From positions 124,001 through 188,000 of the forward strand of contig NZ_JAQTXM010000003.1 in NCBI RefSeq assembly GCF_028688795.1: 64,000 nucleotides of DNA, given 5' to 3'. Shown piece after piece: positions 7,878 through 17,085 of the stretch. Under the pieces are notes generated by a model. It was not told where the DNA came from and searched no databases. It saw only the letters and a program-made list of their open reading frames with translations. A program made the position numbers and the translations under genes. Each line of letters starts with the position of its first letter. The stretch's first letter is position 1. This DNA is from Rhodoferax sp. (GTDB lineage: Bacteria > Pseudomonadota > Gammaproteobacteria > Burkholderiales > Burkholderiaceae_C).

Positions 7878-9950
7878 ATGGCACGCACCATTGCATCAAA
7901 GCTCACCCGCATCTATTTGATTGTTGCGGTTTTGGTTCTGTTTTTTGCCGGCCTGGTGTCGCAGCTGTACGCCTACCACCACTCGCGCACCGTCGCACAT
8001 GAAAACCTTAGCACCCAGGCGGTTGCATTGGCAGGCAATCTGGAGTCAGCGGTGACTTTTTCCGACAGTGCCTTCGCCCAGCAGACGCTCAATGCCCTGC
8101 AGCATTACCCGGACGTCCGCATGGCAGCGGTGGTCTTGCCCAGTGGCAAATACTTGGCCAGCTACCTGGCAGACGATAGCCCTGCGGGCAATGCTCACTT
8201 GGAAATCAACCTGGCACAGGGTAATTTCATGGCCACCCAAAGTCATGGCGTGGTCCAGGCCATTGCGGGCAGCGGCGTGGCTGCGACCCGTTTGGTGATG
8301 GTGGCCAGTTTGGAGAAGCTCAACCGCGAGATGGAGCTCACAGCGCTGGCGGGTCTGGCCATTGCCTGCGTGATTTTGTTGGGGGCCTATAAGCTGTTTA
8401 GCCGCATGAGTCGTCACGTGACACGCCCACTGGAGCAGCTCACCAGCGTCATGCGACATGTAGAGCGACGGCGTGACTACCAGCAGCGCGCCCAGGTGGT
8501 CAGCAATGATGAAATTGGCGAACTGGCCGAGGGTTTTAACGCCATGTTGGGGGCGCTGGAGACGCAAAACACCAGCCTGATCAGCGAGCTTGATGAGCGC
8601 AAGCGCATGCAGGAGCAGCTCGACCACCTGGCGCACTTCGACGCGGTCACACGCTTGCCAAATCGTTATTATTTTCATGACCGGTTGAAGATCTCGGTAG
8701 CTCATGGACTGGCTACGGGTCAGACCATGGCTGTTTTGTTTGTTGACCTGGATAACTTCAAGCTGATCAACGACTCCTACGGGCACCACGTGGGGGACGT
8801 GCTTTTACAGACGGTGGGCGCGCGACTGACCAGTGCCCTGCGTGCCGGTGATCTGGTGTGCCGCCTGGGGGGTGACGAGTTCGCCATCATTCTGGAGAAT
8901 CTGGTTGACCTCACGCAGATGCAGCCCCTGATCGAAAAACTGATTCAGCAGTTGGCACAGCCGCTGCGCCTAGACAACCACGACGTGGTGATCAGTGGCA
9001 GCATTGGCGCGGCCCTTTGCCCCGAAGATGCAGACAACCCGGAGACGCTGCTGCGTTATGCCGACGCGGCCATGTATGCCGCAAAAGCAGATGGCAAGAA
9101 CACCTGGCGGCGTTTCAATGTTGACATGGTGAGCCAGTCCACGCTTCGTCTAACGCTGGAAAGCCAAATGCGCCTGGGTTTGGCGGCGGGTCAATTTGAA
9201 GTCCATTACCAGCCCCAGATTGATTTGGCCAGTGGTCAGGTCATTGGCGTGGAGGCGTTGGCACGATGGCATCACCCTGAGCTGGGCGAGATCAGCCCGG
9301 TGCAGTTCATTCCTGTGGCTGAAGACTGCGGCTTCATTCGGCAGCTCGGGGAATGGGTGCTGCGCAGTGCCTGCCAGCAAATTGTGCAGTGGCATCTGGC
9401 GGGTTACACGCAACTCAAAGTGGCGGTGAATGTGTCGGTTCGCCAACTCGCGCACGCGGACTTTGCCGCTCATGTCATGGAGATACTGGCTGAGACCGCG
9501 TGTTCGGCGAATTTTCTTGAGCTGGAAATCACCGAAAGTGTCTTGATGCGAAACGGTGGCAGAGCGCTAGAGCTGCTGGACGTCTTGCAGCAATGTGGCA
9601 TTCGCATGTCCATGGATGATTTTGGGACTGGCTATTCCTCAATGGCGCAATTGAAAAACATGCCGGTCAGCAAGCTCAAGATTGACAAAAGTTTTGTTGA
9701 CGAAATCACCAGCAACCGCAGTGACCTGGCCATCACCACAGCCATGATCAGCTTGGGCAATATTCTTGACCTGCAGGTTATGACCGAGGGCGTGGAGAGC
9801 CTTGAGCAAGTGGTGCTGCTGCGCCAAGCGGGTTGCCATTGTTTTCAGGGGTATTACTTTGCGAAACCCATGCCTGCTCAGCAGGTGGCTGATTTCATAG
9901 ACATTTTTTCCAAAAACCATACCGAGATTTCAAAAGGAATCACAACGTGA
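7878..9950 (+). CDS. Membrane-bound GGDEF/EAL protein with HAMP domain, YfiN-like
   Basis: The 690-residue inner-membrane protein has a segment at about 12-34, a short periplasmic sensor region to about 150 that resembles CHASE8 domains of YfiN-like proteins, a second segment at about 154-174, a HAMP linker, GGDEF (RLGGDEF near 331) and EAL (GVEALARW near 457, DDFGTGYSSMAQLK near 579). Both catalytic domains look active, so it could make and degrade c-di-GMP. It is followed without a gap by a TonB-dependent receptor and a YfiR-like gene. YfiR is the known periplasmic repressor of YfiN in Pseudomonas, so this protein is inferred to be the enzyme controlled by the YfiR homologue downstream. Confidence 0.88.
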   Translation: MARTIASKLTRIYLIVAVLVLFFAGLVSQLYAYHHSRTVAHENLSTQAVALAGNLESAVTFSDSAFAQQTLNALQHYPDVRMAAVVLPSGKYLASYLADDSPAGNAHLEINLAQGNFMATQSHGVVQAIAGSGVAATRLVMVASLEKLNREMELTALAGLAIACVILLGAYKLFSRMSRHVTRPLEQLTSVMRHVERRRDYQQRAQVVSNDEIGELAEGFNAMLGALETQNTSLISELDERKRMQEQLDHLAHFDAVTRLPNRYYFHDRLKISVAHGLATGQTMAVLFVDLDNFKLINDSYGHHVGDVLLQTVGARLTSALRAGDLVCRLGGDEFAIILENLVDLTQMQPLIEKLIQQLAQPLRLDNHDVVISGSIGAALCPEDADNPETLLRYADAAMYAAKADGKNTWRRFNVDMVSQSTLRLTLESQMRLGLAAGQFEVHYQPQIDLASGQVIGVEALARWHHPELGEISPVQFIPVAEDCGFIRQLGEWVLRSACQQIVQWHLAGYTQLKVAVNVSVRQLAHADFAAHVMEILAETACSANFLELEITESVLMRNGGRALELLDVLQQCGIRMSMDDFGTGYSSMAQLKNMPVSKLKIDKSFVDEITSNRSDLAITTAMISLGNILDLQVMTEGVESLEQVVLLRQAGCHCFQGYYFAKPMPAQQVADFIDIFSKNHTEISKGITT

Positions 9951-11974
9951 AAAAGTACTGCGTTCCCTTGTTATTGGCCCTTGTGTTGCATGGCTACCCG
10001 TTGGGCGCTGTCGCCGCCCAGACGCAGAGCGGGCTTGACCAGGTGTCGCTGGAAGACCTGATGCAGGTGGAGGTGACATCGGTGTCGAAAAAGCCGCAGC
10101 GACTGGCGAACGTGGCCGCTGCGGTGCATGTCATCAGCGCCGAGGAGATCCGGCTGCTGGGCGTCAACTCACTGGCCGAGGTGTTGCGTCTGGCACCCGG
10201 TGTGGATGCCACCCGCTTTTCCGGCAACCGCTGGGCGGTGTCGGTGCGCGGCTTTGCTGACGTGTTTGCCGAGAAATTGTTGGTGCTGGTGGATGGGCGC
10301 AACGCCTTTAACCCAGCCTTTTCAGGGGTGAGTTGGCAGGATTTTCAGTTTCCGCTGGAAGATATCGAACGCATTGAAATCATCCGCGGCCCGGCCGCTG
10401 CCATTTGGGGTACCAATGGCATGAATGGCGTCATCAACATCATCACCCGTTCGGCTGCATCGTCGCAAGGCGGCATGGTGGTGCTGGGGAGTGGTACCAC
10501 AGAGGGCAATTATGGGCGTGTGCGCTGGGGCGGACAAAACGCTGATGGCAGCACGTTTTACCGCGTCTACGCTTCAAAACAGCGTGCCAACGCGCAGGAT
10601 GCCCTGGACAGTTTGGGGGGCGGCAGTGCGCATGATGCCTATGGCCACGACGCTGCGGGCTTGCGCCTGGATGGTTACCTGGGCAGTGGTGCGCACTGGG
10701 ACTTCTCGGCCGATATTTTCCAGAATGACAGCGATGGCCAGGCATATTTCTACCGCGCCAGCGGTGTCAGCATTGACCCACTCAAAGAGCAGCATCGGGG
10801 CGTGACGCTACGTGGGCGCTATGAGTTGCCGCTGGCGGATGCTGGCAACCTGCAGTTTCAGGCGGCTTATGCCGGCTCTGACATGCGTTTGCCCTACGCG
10901 ATCAGCGATGAGCGAAAGACACTTGATTTGGACATGCAGCATCGCTTTCGCGCCGGCCAAAACCATGAATTGGTCTGGGGCGCAAACTACCGATTCACCA
11001 GTGACACCATTACACCCAGCGAGGTGATGAGCCTGAATCTGCCAGCGCGCAACATGCAATATTTTGGTGTGTTTGCACAAGACGAAATCAGCTTGTCTGA
11101 AACCCTGCGCCTGACTCTTGGGCTGCGCGCTGACCATCAGCCGCTTTCCGGCTGGGACACCCAACCCACTGTGCGCATGTCCTGGAACCTGCAGCCCAGT
11201 CACACCTTGTGGGGCGCGGTGTCGAGGGCCGCACGTGCGCCCTCACGCGCGGATGTGGGTTTTAACCGCAATACCGCTTTCATTACGGGCAATTTGCCAG
11301 GGTTTGTGCCCGACACGCTGGTCATCTTGCGTGGCAACGAGGTTCAGCAAAGTGAAAAACTGCTGGCGACCGAGCTCGGTGTGCGCTCGCAATGGTTGGC
11401 CAGCCTGTCCAGTGATGTGGTGCTGTTTCGCCACCGCTACGACAACTTGTTGCGCGTGCCAGTGGGCACCACCGTGATCCCTGGGTTTCCGTTGACGGTA
11501 GTCAATGTGGATGTGCGCAATGGCGGTGCCATGACGCTTGACGGTGTTGAGCTCACCACGGACTGGCGTGTTAACCCGGTTTGGCGCATTCAGTTGGCAC
11601 AGACCTGGAATCAGGTGACAGACGCTGGCACGGTTGTCATTGATCCCGCTGGCACAGTGCCATCAAGCATCACGTCACTGCGCGTGTCATGGGCACCCAG
11701 CGCCCACGTCAATGTAGATGCCTGGCTGCGCCACACCGGCGCGCGTCCGTCTAATCCCACGCGCGCACAGTTGCAACGTCAGGCCTTTTCTGAGCTTGAC
11801 TTGCGCGTGGCTTGGCGGCCCAGCAAAACGGTCGAGCTTTCACTCACCGGGCAAAATCTGAACCAGGGCAGCTGCGACGCTTATCAAGGCTTGGTCATTG
11901 CAGCATCCAACACCGATCTCATTCCCACTTGCCAGCCCAGAGGCCTGCTGGGTCAGCTGCGCATTGACTTCTGA
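9947..11974 (+). CDS. TonB-dependent outer membrane receptor
   Basis: A 675-residue outer-membrane beta barrel with a signal peptide (residues 1-24, ending near GAVAAQ), a plug domain at about 50-165 (VSVRGFADVFAEKLLVLVDG, IERIEIIRGPAAAIWGTNG) and a barrel ending in phenylalanine (GQLRIDF). The GTG start overlaps the stop of the preceding gene as GTGA, with AAAGGA a few bases upstream, so the two are translationally coupled. The ligand cannot be read from the sequence. Its place between a YfiN-like enzyme and a YfiR-like gene suggests a sensory role rather than simple nutrient uptake. Confidence 0.9.
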   Translation: MKKYCVPLLLALVLHGYPLGAVAAQTQSGLDQVSLEDLMQVEVTSVSKKPQRLANVAAAVHVISAEEIRLLGVNSLAEVLRLAPGVDATRFSGNRWAVSVRGFADVFAEKLLVLVDGRNAFNPAFSGVSWQDFQFPLEDIERIEIIRGPAAAIWGTNGMNGVINIITRSAASSQGGMVVLGSGTTEGNYGRVRWGGQNADGSTFYRVYASKQRANAQDALDSLGGGSAHDAYGHDAAGLRLDGYLGSGAHWDFSADIFQNDSDGQAYFYRASGVSIDPLKEQHRGVTLRGRYELPLADAGNLQFQAAYAGSDMRLPYAISDERKTLDLDMQHRFRAGQNHELVWGANYRFTSDTITPSEVMSLNLPARNMQYFGVFAQDEISLSETLRLTLGLRADHQPLSGWDTQPTVRMSWNLQPSHTLWGAVSRAARAPSRADVGFNRNTAFITGNLPGFVPDTLVILRGNEVQQSEKLLATELGVRSQWLASLSSDVVLFRHRYDNLLRVPVGTTVIPGFPLTVVNVDVRNGGAMTLDGVELTTDWRVNPVWRIQLAQTWNQVTDAGTVVIDPAGTVPSSITSLRVSWAPSAHVNVDAWLRHTGARPSNPTRAQLQRQAFSELDLRVAWRPSKTVELSLTGQNLNQGSCDAYQGLVIAASNTDLIPTCQPRGLLGQLRIDF

Positions 11975-12504
11975 TGCTGTTTGTGAATTCGGCCCGGCAA
12001 CTGTTGATCGTTAGTGGCTTGTTGCTTTGCGCAACAGGTGTCTGGGCGCAGGATGTGGCCTCGGTGCGGCTGGGATTTTTGCTTAATTTTTGTCGCTACA
12101 CCGAGTGGCCCCAGGTCGCTTTGTCTCCCGGGCGGCCCTTGCGCCTGTGCTTGGCCCTTGGCGACGAAGCTATGCTGGCCCAGTTGGGGGAGCTTGCCAG
12201 GCAACCGGTTCAGGGGCGGCCGATTCAGGTCAGTGTGGTCTATCGTCCAGCAGATGTCAGTGCCTGTGACGCGCTCTATTTGCCAACCGATGCACCCGGT
12301 GCGTTGCCCGCCTGGTTGGGTGCCGCTCAAAGGTCTGGTGTCCTGACTGTGAGCGACCTGCCTGACTTTGCAGACAGCGGCGGCATGGTGGGTTTGGCGG
12401 CTGTCGGTGGCCGGTATCGTTTTGACATCAATCTGGGTGCGGCCAGGCAAGCTGATTTAAGGTTCAGTTCGCAACTTCTCAAGCTGGCGCGCACGGTGCG
12501 GTAG
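11974..12504 (+). CDS. YfiR-family periplasmic protein (DUF4154)
   Basis: The 176-residue product has a signal peptide (residues 1-25, cleavage near GVWAQ) and a DUF4154/YfiR domain: VRLGFLLNFCRYTEWP, an LCLALGD strand, SGVLTVSDLPDFADSGGMV and a C-terminal RYRFDINLGAAR. YfiR proteins bind the periplasmic domain of YfiN and hold its cyclase inactive until an envelope signal releases it. The ATG overlaps the receptor stop codon (TGATG), so all three genes are coupled. No gene for a YfiB-like peptidoglycan-binding lipoprotein is present; the TonB-dependent receptor occupies that place. Confidence 0.87.
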   Translation: MLFVNSARQLLIVSGLLLCATGVWAQDVASVRLGFLLNFCRYTEWPQVALSPGRPLRLCLALGDEAMLAQLGELARQPVQGRPIQVSVVYRPADVSACDALYLPTDAPGALPAWLGAAQRSGVLTVSDLPDFADSGGMVGLAAVGGRYRFDINLGAARQADLRFSSQLLKLARTVR

Positions 12505-12521
12505 GTGCGATCTGGTTCCGC

Positions 12522-13112
12522 TTAATCAGCCTCAAACTGCGCCGAGTTCTTGCCTTTGAATGGCGCGTAAAACGCCTTGATGCGCGTCATGTCGGCTTCC
12601 AGGTCGCCACTTGGCACAAACATGGGCCCAAGGCCGCTGACCTTGCGCTCGTAGTCCATATAAGCCATCACGATCGGCACCTGTGCGGCCACAGCGATGT
12701 GATAAAAGCCGGTTTTCCAGTAGCGCGTTTTGCTTCGCGTGCCCTCGGGTGGCACGATCAGTTGCAGAGGGCCAACGGCTGCCTGAATTGCTTGGGCCGA
12801 GGCTGCCACCAGGTTGCCGGATTTGGATCGGTCCACCGCAATGCCGCCCAGCCAACGCATCAGCGGACCAAATGGAAAGCTGAAGATGCTGGCCTTGCCC
12901 ATCCAGTAGATGTTCAGCCGCAGCGCAAACGCCACCATCAGCGTGTACGGCAAGTCCCAGTTGCTGGTGTGGGGTGCGGCAATGAAGACGCTTTTTTGCG
13001 CCTCGGCAGGCAATGCCCCCAGCACTTTCCAGCCGGCAAGTTTGAGGTAGGCCACCGAGAAGGCGCGCAGCAGGGTGTTAACGATGGGGGTCGAAAAAAT
13101 GGTGCGGTGCAT
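12522..13112 (-). CDS. PlsC-like 1-acyl-glycerol-phosphate acyltransferase family protein
   Basis: The 196-residue protein belongs to the PlsC/LPLAT superfamily, which transfers acyl chains to glycerophospholipids or related acceptors. The catalytic H-x4-D motif is HTSNWD at residues 48-53, and the second conserved block is PPEGTRSKTRYWKTGF near 119-135. It is shorter than typical PlsC (about 240 residues) and its acceptor is not known. It runs convergent with the YfiR-like gene, 17 bp away, and lies just downstream of the GT39 gene on the same strand, so the two are probably cotranscribed. Confidence 0.85.
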   Translation of the reverse strand: MHRTIFSTPIVNTLLRAFSVAYLKLAGWKVLGALPAEAQKSVFIAAPHTSNWDLPYTLMVAFALRLNIYWMGKASIFSFPFGPLMRWLGGIAVDRSKSGNLVAASAQAIQAAVGPLQLIVPPEGTRSKTRYWKTGFYHIAVAAQVPIVMAYMDYERKVSGLGPMFVPSGDLEADMTRIKAFYAPFKGKNSAQFEAD

Positions 13113-13130
13113 GGGAGCGAGCGCCTGGGG

Positions 13131-14729
13131 TTATCTGGCACTTATTTTGCAGCCAGGGAAAGTCGCTCGCGCAGGCGATGCGGGTTCAATCGCAGCCGCT
13201 GCAGCCGCCAGACTACCGCCTGAGCGGTACAAATTCCAGCCGTTGCCTTTGTAGTGCAGTGACCAGCCCGGTAAGTTGTCCACCATCGGGTTGCCTGAGC
13301 GCGTGACAAACCAGTGGCCCGGGGTCTGGGCGATGCTGGCCAGCACTTCTTTGGATTGCAGCACCTGTCCAGCCTTGGCGTCAAAGTCAGCGCCTTCGAA
13401 CAGTTCACGCTGCCAGCCATCACCCGACTTCTGGCGCAGCGTGGGCCAATCTTCCAGCGCGATCATCGCTTGGGTGGTTTGCACATAAAACGGCAAATCG
13501 TAGGGGTAGGCCCCTGACACATAAAACCTGTCACCCGGTGTTGCTGCGCAGGCCAGCACCTCGGCCACATCTTTCGAGCGGCCGGATTTTGTGACATCAC
13601 CGACCTTGAGCATCAACACCAATGCAATCGCCAGGTTCAGCAGGCAGATGCCTGCAAACCACCGCTGCGCATGGGTTCTATGCGACATCACACGCTGCCA
13701 GCCCAGCGCGGCCAGCAAGGCCAACGGTGGCAGCACCGGCAGGATGTAGCCCACCAGCTTGGAATTCGGGATCGAGAAAAACAGCAGAATCGACAGCACC
13801 CAAGCCCAGCACAAGCGCCACCACACCTGATCGATGCCAAGGGCCGAGGTCAGCGTCATAGAAGTCACCCGGCGCACTTGCCCGAGTGCAAAAAACAACC
13901 AGGGAAACAGCAGCAGCGTGAGCGCAAGCAGGTAAAACCACCACGGCTGCGGGTTGTTGTAGGTGGTCGCGGTGTAGCGGTTGAACTGCTGTCCGATGAA
14001 CATGTAGTTGAAGAAGTCCGGGTACTTTTGCTGCGCCAGCACAAACCACGGCAGGGCCACCGCGCCAAACAGCGCCAGCCCGCTGACCCACGGCAAATAA
14101 CGTATTTTTTTGAACTGACGTGTCCAGATCAGCCACACCAAGAGCACCAGGCCCGGCAACGCAACGCCAATCAGCCCCTTGCTCAGCATGCCTAAAGCGC
14201 AGGCCAAAAAACCCAGCCGGGCCAGCCAGGCGTTGGGCTTGTCACCCGCCATGATCGAAAAAGCAAAAAACCCAATGCCCAGACTGATCCAGGTGGCGAC
14301 CAGCATGTCGTGGTTGACATATTGGCCACCCACCAAAATGCCCAGCCCGGTGCCCAGCATGATGACGGCGCGGCGGGCGATTTGTTCGGTGCTGATGTGG
14401 CGCGTCGCCAGGTACATTGCGATCAGCATTAGCCCGGCATGCAGGGCTGGCACCAGCCGCAGTCCGACCTCGTTCACACCAAAAATGGCCAGACTGATGG
14501 CATCAAGCCAATACAGCAGCGGTGGCTTGTGAAAGAACGGAATGCCGTTCAAACGCGGGGTGAGCCAGTCGCCGCTCATGAGCATCCAGCGGCCAACTTC
14601 GCCGTAACGCCCTTCGTCTGGCACGGCCAGCGGTCGGAGGGAGGCCAAGAGCAACAGTAGCAGCCAAAGGGCTGCCAGTGTCAACCAGGACTTTTGTCGT
14701 TCTGTCAAAGAAGATGTTTGAGCGTTCAT
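13131..14729 (-). CDS. Glycosyltransferase family 39 (ArnT-like) membrane protein
   Basis: A 532-residue polytopic inner-membrane protein of the GT39/ArnT family, which transfers sugars from polyprenyl phosphate donors to lipid A or protein on the periplasmic side. The catalytic Asp-Glu pair is in DEGRYGEV (residues 38-39), followed by WLTPRLNGIPFFHKPPLLYW, the typical first periplasmic loop. About a dozen hydrophobic segments follow. No aminoarabinose pathway genes lie nearby, so the donor sugar is undetermined. The acyltransferase genes on both sides fit a role in envelope modification. Confidence 0.87.
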   Translation of the reverse strand: MNAQTSSLTERQKSWLTLAALWLLLLLLASLRPLAVPDEGRYGEVGRWMLMSGDWLTPRLNGIPFFHKPPLLYWLDAISLAIFGVNEVGLRLVPALHAGLMLIAMYLATRHISTEQIARRAVIMLGTGLGILVGGQYVNHDMLVATWISLGIGFFAFSIMAGDKPNAWLARLGFLACALGMLSKGLIGVALPGLVLLVWLIWTRQFKKIRYLPWVSGLALFGAVALPWFVLAQQKYPDFFNYMFIGQQFNRYTATTYNNPQPWWFYLLALTLLLFPWLFFALGQVRRVTSMTLTSALGIDQVWWRLCWAWVLSILLFFSIPNSKLVGYILPVLPPLALLAALGWQRVMSHRTHAQRWFAGICLLNLAIALVLMLKVGDVTKSGRSKDVAEVLACAATPGDRFYVSGAYPYDLPFYVQTTQAMIALEDWPTLRQKSGDGWQRELFEGADFDAKAGQVLQSKEVLASIAQTPGHWFVTRSGNPMVDNLPGWSLHYKGNGWNLYRSGGSLAAAAAAIEPASPARATFPGCKISAR

Positions 14730-14863
14730 TTTTTGCCAAAGGCGGTGAAAGTTGCCAAAGCACCGCTTTTTGTCATCGCGCGCAATGAGGATGCTGGTAC
14801 TTTCTCATGGACTGATTTCCTAAGTGCCGTGTGAAGGCCCGAACTGGCCGGGTCAAGTGTGAT

Positions 14864-16045
14864 TTACAAACCGGCAGCAGCCCGCAGCGTGGCAGCCCGG
14901 TCGGTGCGCTCCCAGGAAAACTCTGGCTCTTCGCGGCCAAAGTGGCCGTAGGCTGCGGTCTTTTCATAAATCGGGCGCAGCAGATCCAGCATCTGAATGA
15001 TGCCGCGTGGGCGCAGGTCAAAGTGTGCGTTCACCAGCAGGGCGATCTGGTCGTCAGGGATCACGCCGGTGCCTTCGGTGTAGACCGTCACGTTCATCGG
15101 TTTGGCCACGCCAATGGCGTAGGCCACCTGAATCTGGCATTGACGTGCCAAGCCGGCGGCGACGATGTTTTTGGCCACATAACGTGCGGCGTACGCAGCA
15201 GAGCGATCCACCTTTGTTGGGTCTTTGCCGCTGAAGGCGCCGCCGCCGTGCGGGCAAGCACCGCCATAGGTGTCGACAATGATCTTGCGCCCGGTCAGGC
15301 CGCAGTCACCCTGCGGGCCGCCGATGACGAAACGTCCGGTCGGGTTGATCAGGTATTTGGTGTCCGCCGTCAGCCAGGCCTTGGGCAGCACCGGCTTGAT
15401 GATGTCTTCAATCACCGCTTCAATGAAGGCTGGTTTCATCTTGGCGCCGTCGCTCATCTCTGGGCTGTGTTGGCTTGAGAGCACCACGGTGTCAATGGAG
15501 TGCGGCTTGCCATCGACATAACGCAGCGTCACCTGGCTTTTGGCATCGGGGCGTAAAAAAGGCAGGCGGCCATCTTTGCGCAATTGCGACTGACGCTCCA
15601 TCAGGCGGTGCGCGTAGTAGATGGGGGCGGGCATCAGCTCAGGGGTCTCATCGCAGGCATAACCAAACATCAGCCCCTGGTCACCAGCGCCGGTGTTGAG
15701 GTGGTCATCAGAGGCATGGTCCACGCCCTGGGCAATGTCGTTGCTTTGCTTGTCATAAGCCACCAGCACGGCGCAGCCTTTGTAGTCAATGCCGTATTCG
15801 GTGTTGTCGTAGCCGATGCGCTTCAAGGTGTCGCGTGCCACCTGGATGTAGTCGACGTTGGCGTTGGTCGTGATTTCACCGGCCAGCACCACCAAACCGG
15901 TGTTGCACAGGGTTTCTGCGGCCACGCGGGATTTGGGGTCTTGTTTGAAAACTGCGTCCAGAATCGCGTCGGAAATCTGGTCAGCCACCTTGTCGGGGTG
16001 GCCTTCAGAGACGGATTCAGAGGTAAAGAGAAAGTCGTTCGCCAT
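14864..16045 (-). CDS. metK: S-adenosylmethionine synthetase
   Basis: MetK forms S-adenosylmethionine from methionine and ATP. The 393-residue protein shows [14 protein letters not shown] near the N terminus, [10 protein letters not shown] near 120, and [19 protein letters not shown] near 260, all signatures of the family. The start is ATG at 16043-16045 ([11 protein letters not shown]), with GGAG about eight bases upstream; the open frame extends nine codons further without family similarity. A palindrome lies upstream at 16128-16143. The gene diverges from the lpxL pair. Confidence 0.97.
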   Translation of the reverse strand: MANDFLFTSESVSEGHPDKVADQISDAILDAVFKQDPKSRVAAETLCNTGLVVLAGEITTNANVDYIQVARDTLKRIGYDNTEYGIDYKGCAVLVAYDKQSNDIAQGVDHASDDHLNTGAGDQGLMFGYACDETPELMPAPIYYAHRLMERQSQLRKDGRLPFLRPDAKSQVTLRYVDGKPHSIDTVVLSSQHSPEMSDGAKMKPAFIEAVIEDIIKPVLPKAWLTADTKYLINPTGRFVIGGPQGDCGLTGRKIIVDTYGGACPHGGGAFSGKDPTKVDRSAAYAARYVAKNIVAAGLARQCQIQVAYAIGVAKPMNVTVYTEGTGVIPDDQIALLVNAHFDLRPRGIIQMLDLLRPIYEKTAAYGHFGREEPEFSWERTDRAATLRAAAGL

Positions 16046-16127
16046 ATTAAGAGCTCCATGAAAAGTTAACAACCGGGTTGCGTTGCCTGGGCTTTTTTGG
16101 GGCTTTCAGCGAACGCTTTAGCAGATA

Positions 16128-16143
16128 TGTCAAAGATTTGACA
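16128..16143. promoter_or_regulatory. Palindrome in the metK/lpxL intergenic region, candidate operator
   Basis: TGTCAAAGATTTGACA has two perfect 7-bp arms (TGTCAAA and TTTGACA) around a 2-bp centre. It lies between the divergent metK and lpxL genes, about 83 bp from metK, in the form of a dimeric repressor site. No specific regulator is assigned. Confidence 0.35.
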
Positions 16144-16235
16144 AGGCACAATGGCGGCCTGTTGCAGCTGCCATCGTGTGTGTCGCCCTGCAAGTAGTTC
16201 TGTAACTCGGCGACGCGCGTAGTTTATCCCACCCC

Positions 16236-17066
16236 ATGATCACCCTCTTCAAATTGCTGTCTCACTGCCCCTTGTGGCTGCTGCATGGCCTGGGCGCGGC
16301 GATGGGTTGGCTGGTGTTTTTGGCCTCTCCCACTTACCGCAGGCGCTTTGTGTCCAACGCGCGTCAGGCCGGTTTGACGTGGCGGCAATGGTTTGGTGCC
16401 GTGGGCGAAAGCGGCAAGCTGGTGGTTGAGTTGCCGCGACTCTGGTTGGGTGGGCCGGTGCGCATCTTGTGGGATGGCGCTGAGCATGTCGAGGCGGTGC
16501 TCAAGAAGGGGCGGGGCTTGGTGTTTTTGACGCCGCACCTGGGTTGCTTTGAAATCGCTCCGCAAGCTTATGTGCAGCGTTATGGGCACTTGGGCAAGCC
16601 CATGACCGTGCTGTTTCGCCCGCCGCGGCAGGCCTGGTTGCGTGAGGTGGTGGGGGTTGCACGCCAGCGTCCGGGGCTGTCGACGGCGCCGACCACGCTC
16701 TCTGGGGTCAAACAAATGATCAAGGCGCTGAAAGCTGGCGAGTCGGTGGGCTTGCTACCCGACCAAGTGCCGCCCGAGGGCATGGGCTTGAACGCGCCTT
16801 TTTTTGGCCGCGATGCCTACACCATGAGCTTGTCGGTGCGACTGGTGCAGCAAACCGGTGCCATTGTCTTGTTGGCTTGGGGCGAGCGCCTCAGTTGGGG
16901 GCGTGGTTACCGGGTGCATGTGCAACCCCTGACGGAAACACTGCCTGCTACGTTGCTGGAGGCGGTCACTGCGGTCAATCACGCCATGGAAATGTTGGTG
17001 CTGCAGTGCCCGCAACAGTATTTGTGGGGCTATGCACGCTACAAGCAGCCGCGTCATTCGCTTTAA
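16236..17066 (+). CDS. Lipid A biosynthesis acyltransferase (LpxL/HtrB family), first copy
   Basis: LpxL-family enzymes add secondary acyl chains to Kdo2-lipid IVA at the inner face of the cytoplasmic membrane. The 276-residue protein has an N-terminal hydrophobic anchor, the H-x4-acidic motif in TPHLGCFE, and LLPDQVPPEG followed by FFGRDAYT, as in this family. It begins at ATG 16236. A second gene of the same family follows at 17086. Which acyl position each modifies cannot be told. Confidence 0.9.
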   Translation: MITLFKLLSHCPLWLLHGLGAAMGWLVFLASPTYRRRFVSNARQAGLTWRQWFGAVGESGKLVVELPRLWLGGPVRILWDGAEHVEAVLKKGRGLVFLTPHLGCFEIAPQAYVQRYGHLGKPMTVLFRPPRQAWLREVVGVARQRPGLSTAPTTLSGVKQMIKALKAGESVGLLPDQVPPEGMGLNAPFFGRDAYTMSLSVRLVQQTGAIVLLAWGERLSWGRGYRVHVQPLTETLPATLLEAVTAVNHAMEMLVLQCPQQYLWGYARYKQPRHSL

Positions 17067-17085
17067 GGCATCACCACACATCGCT

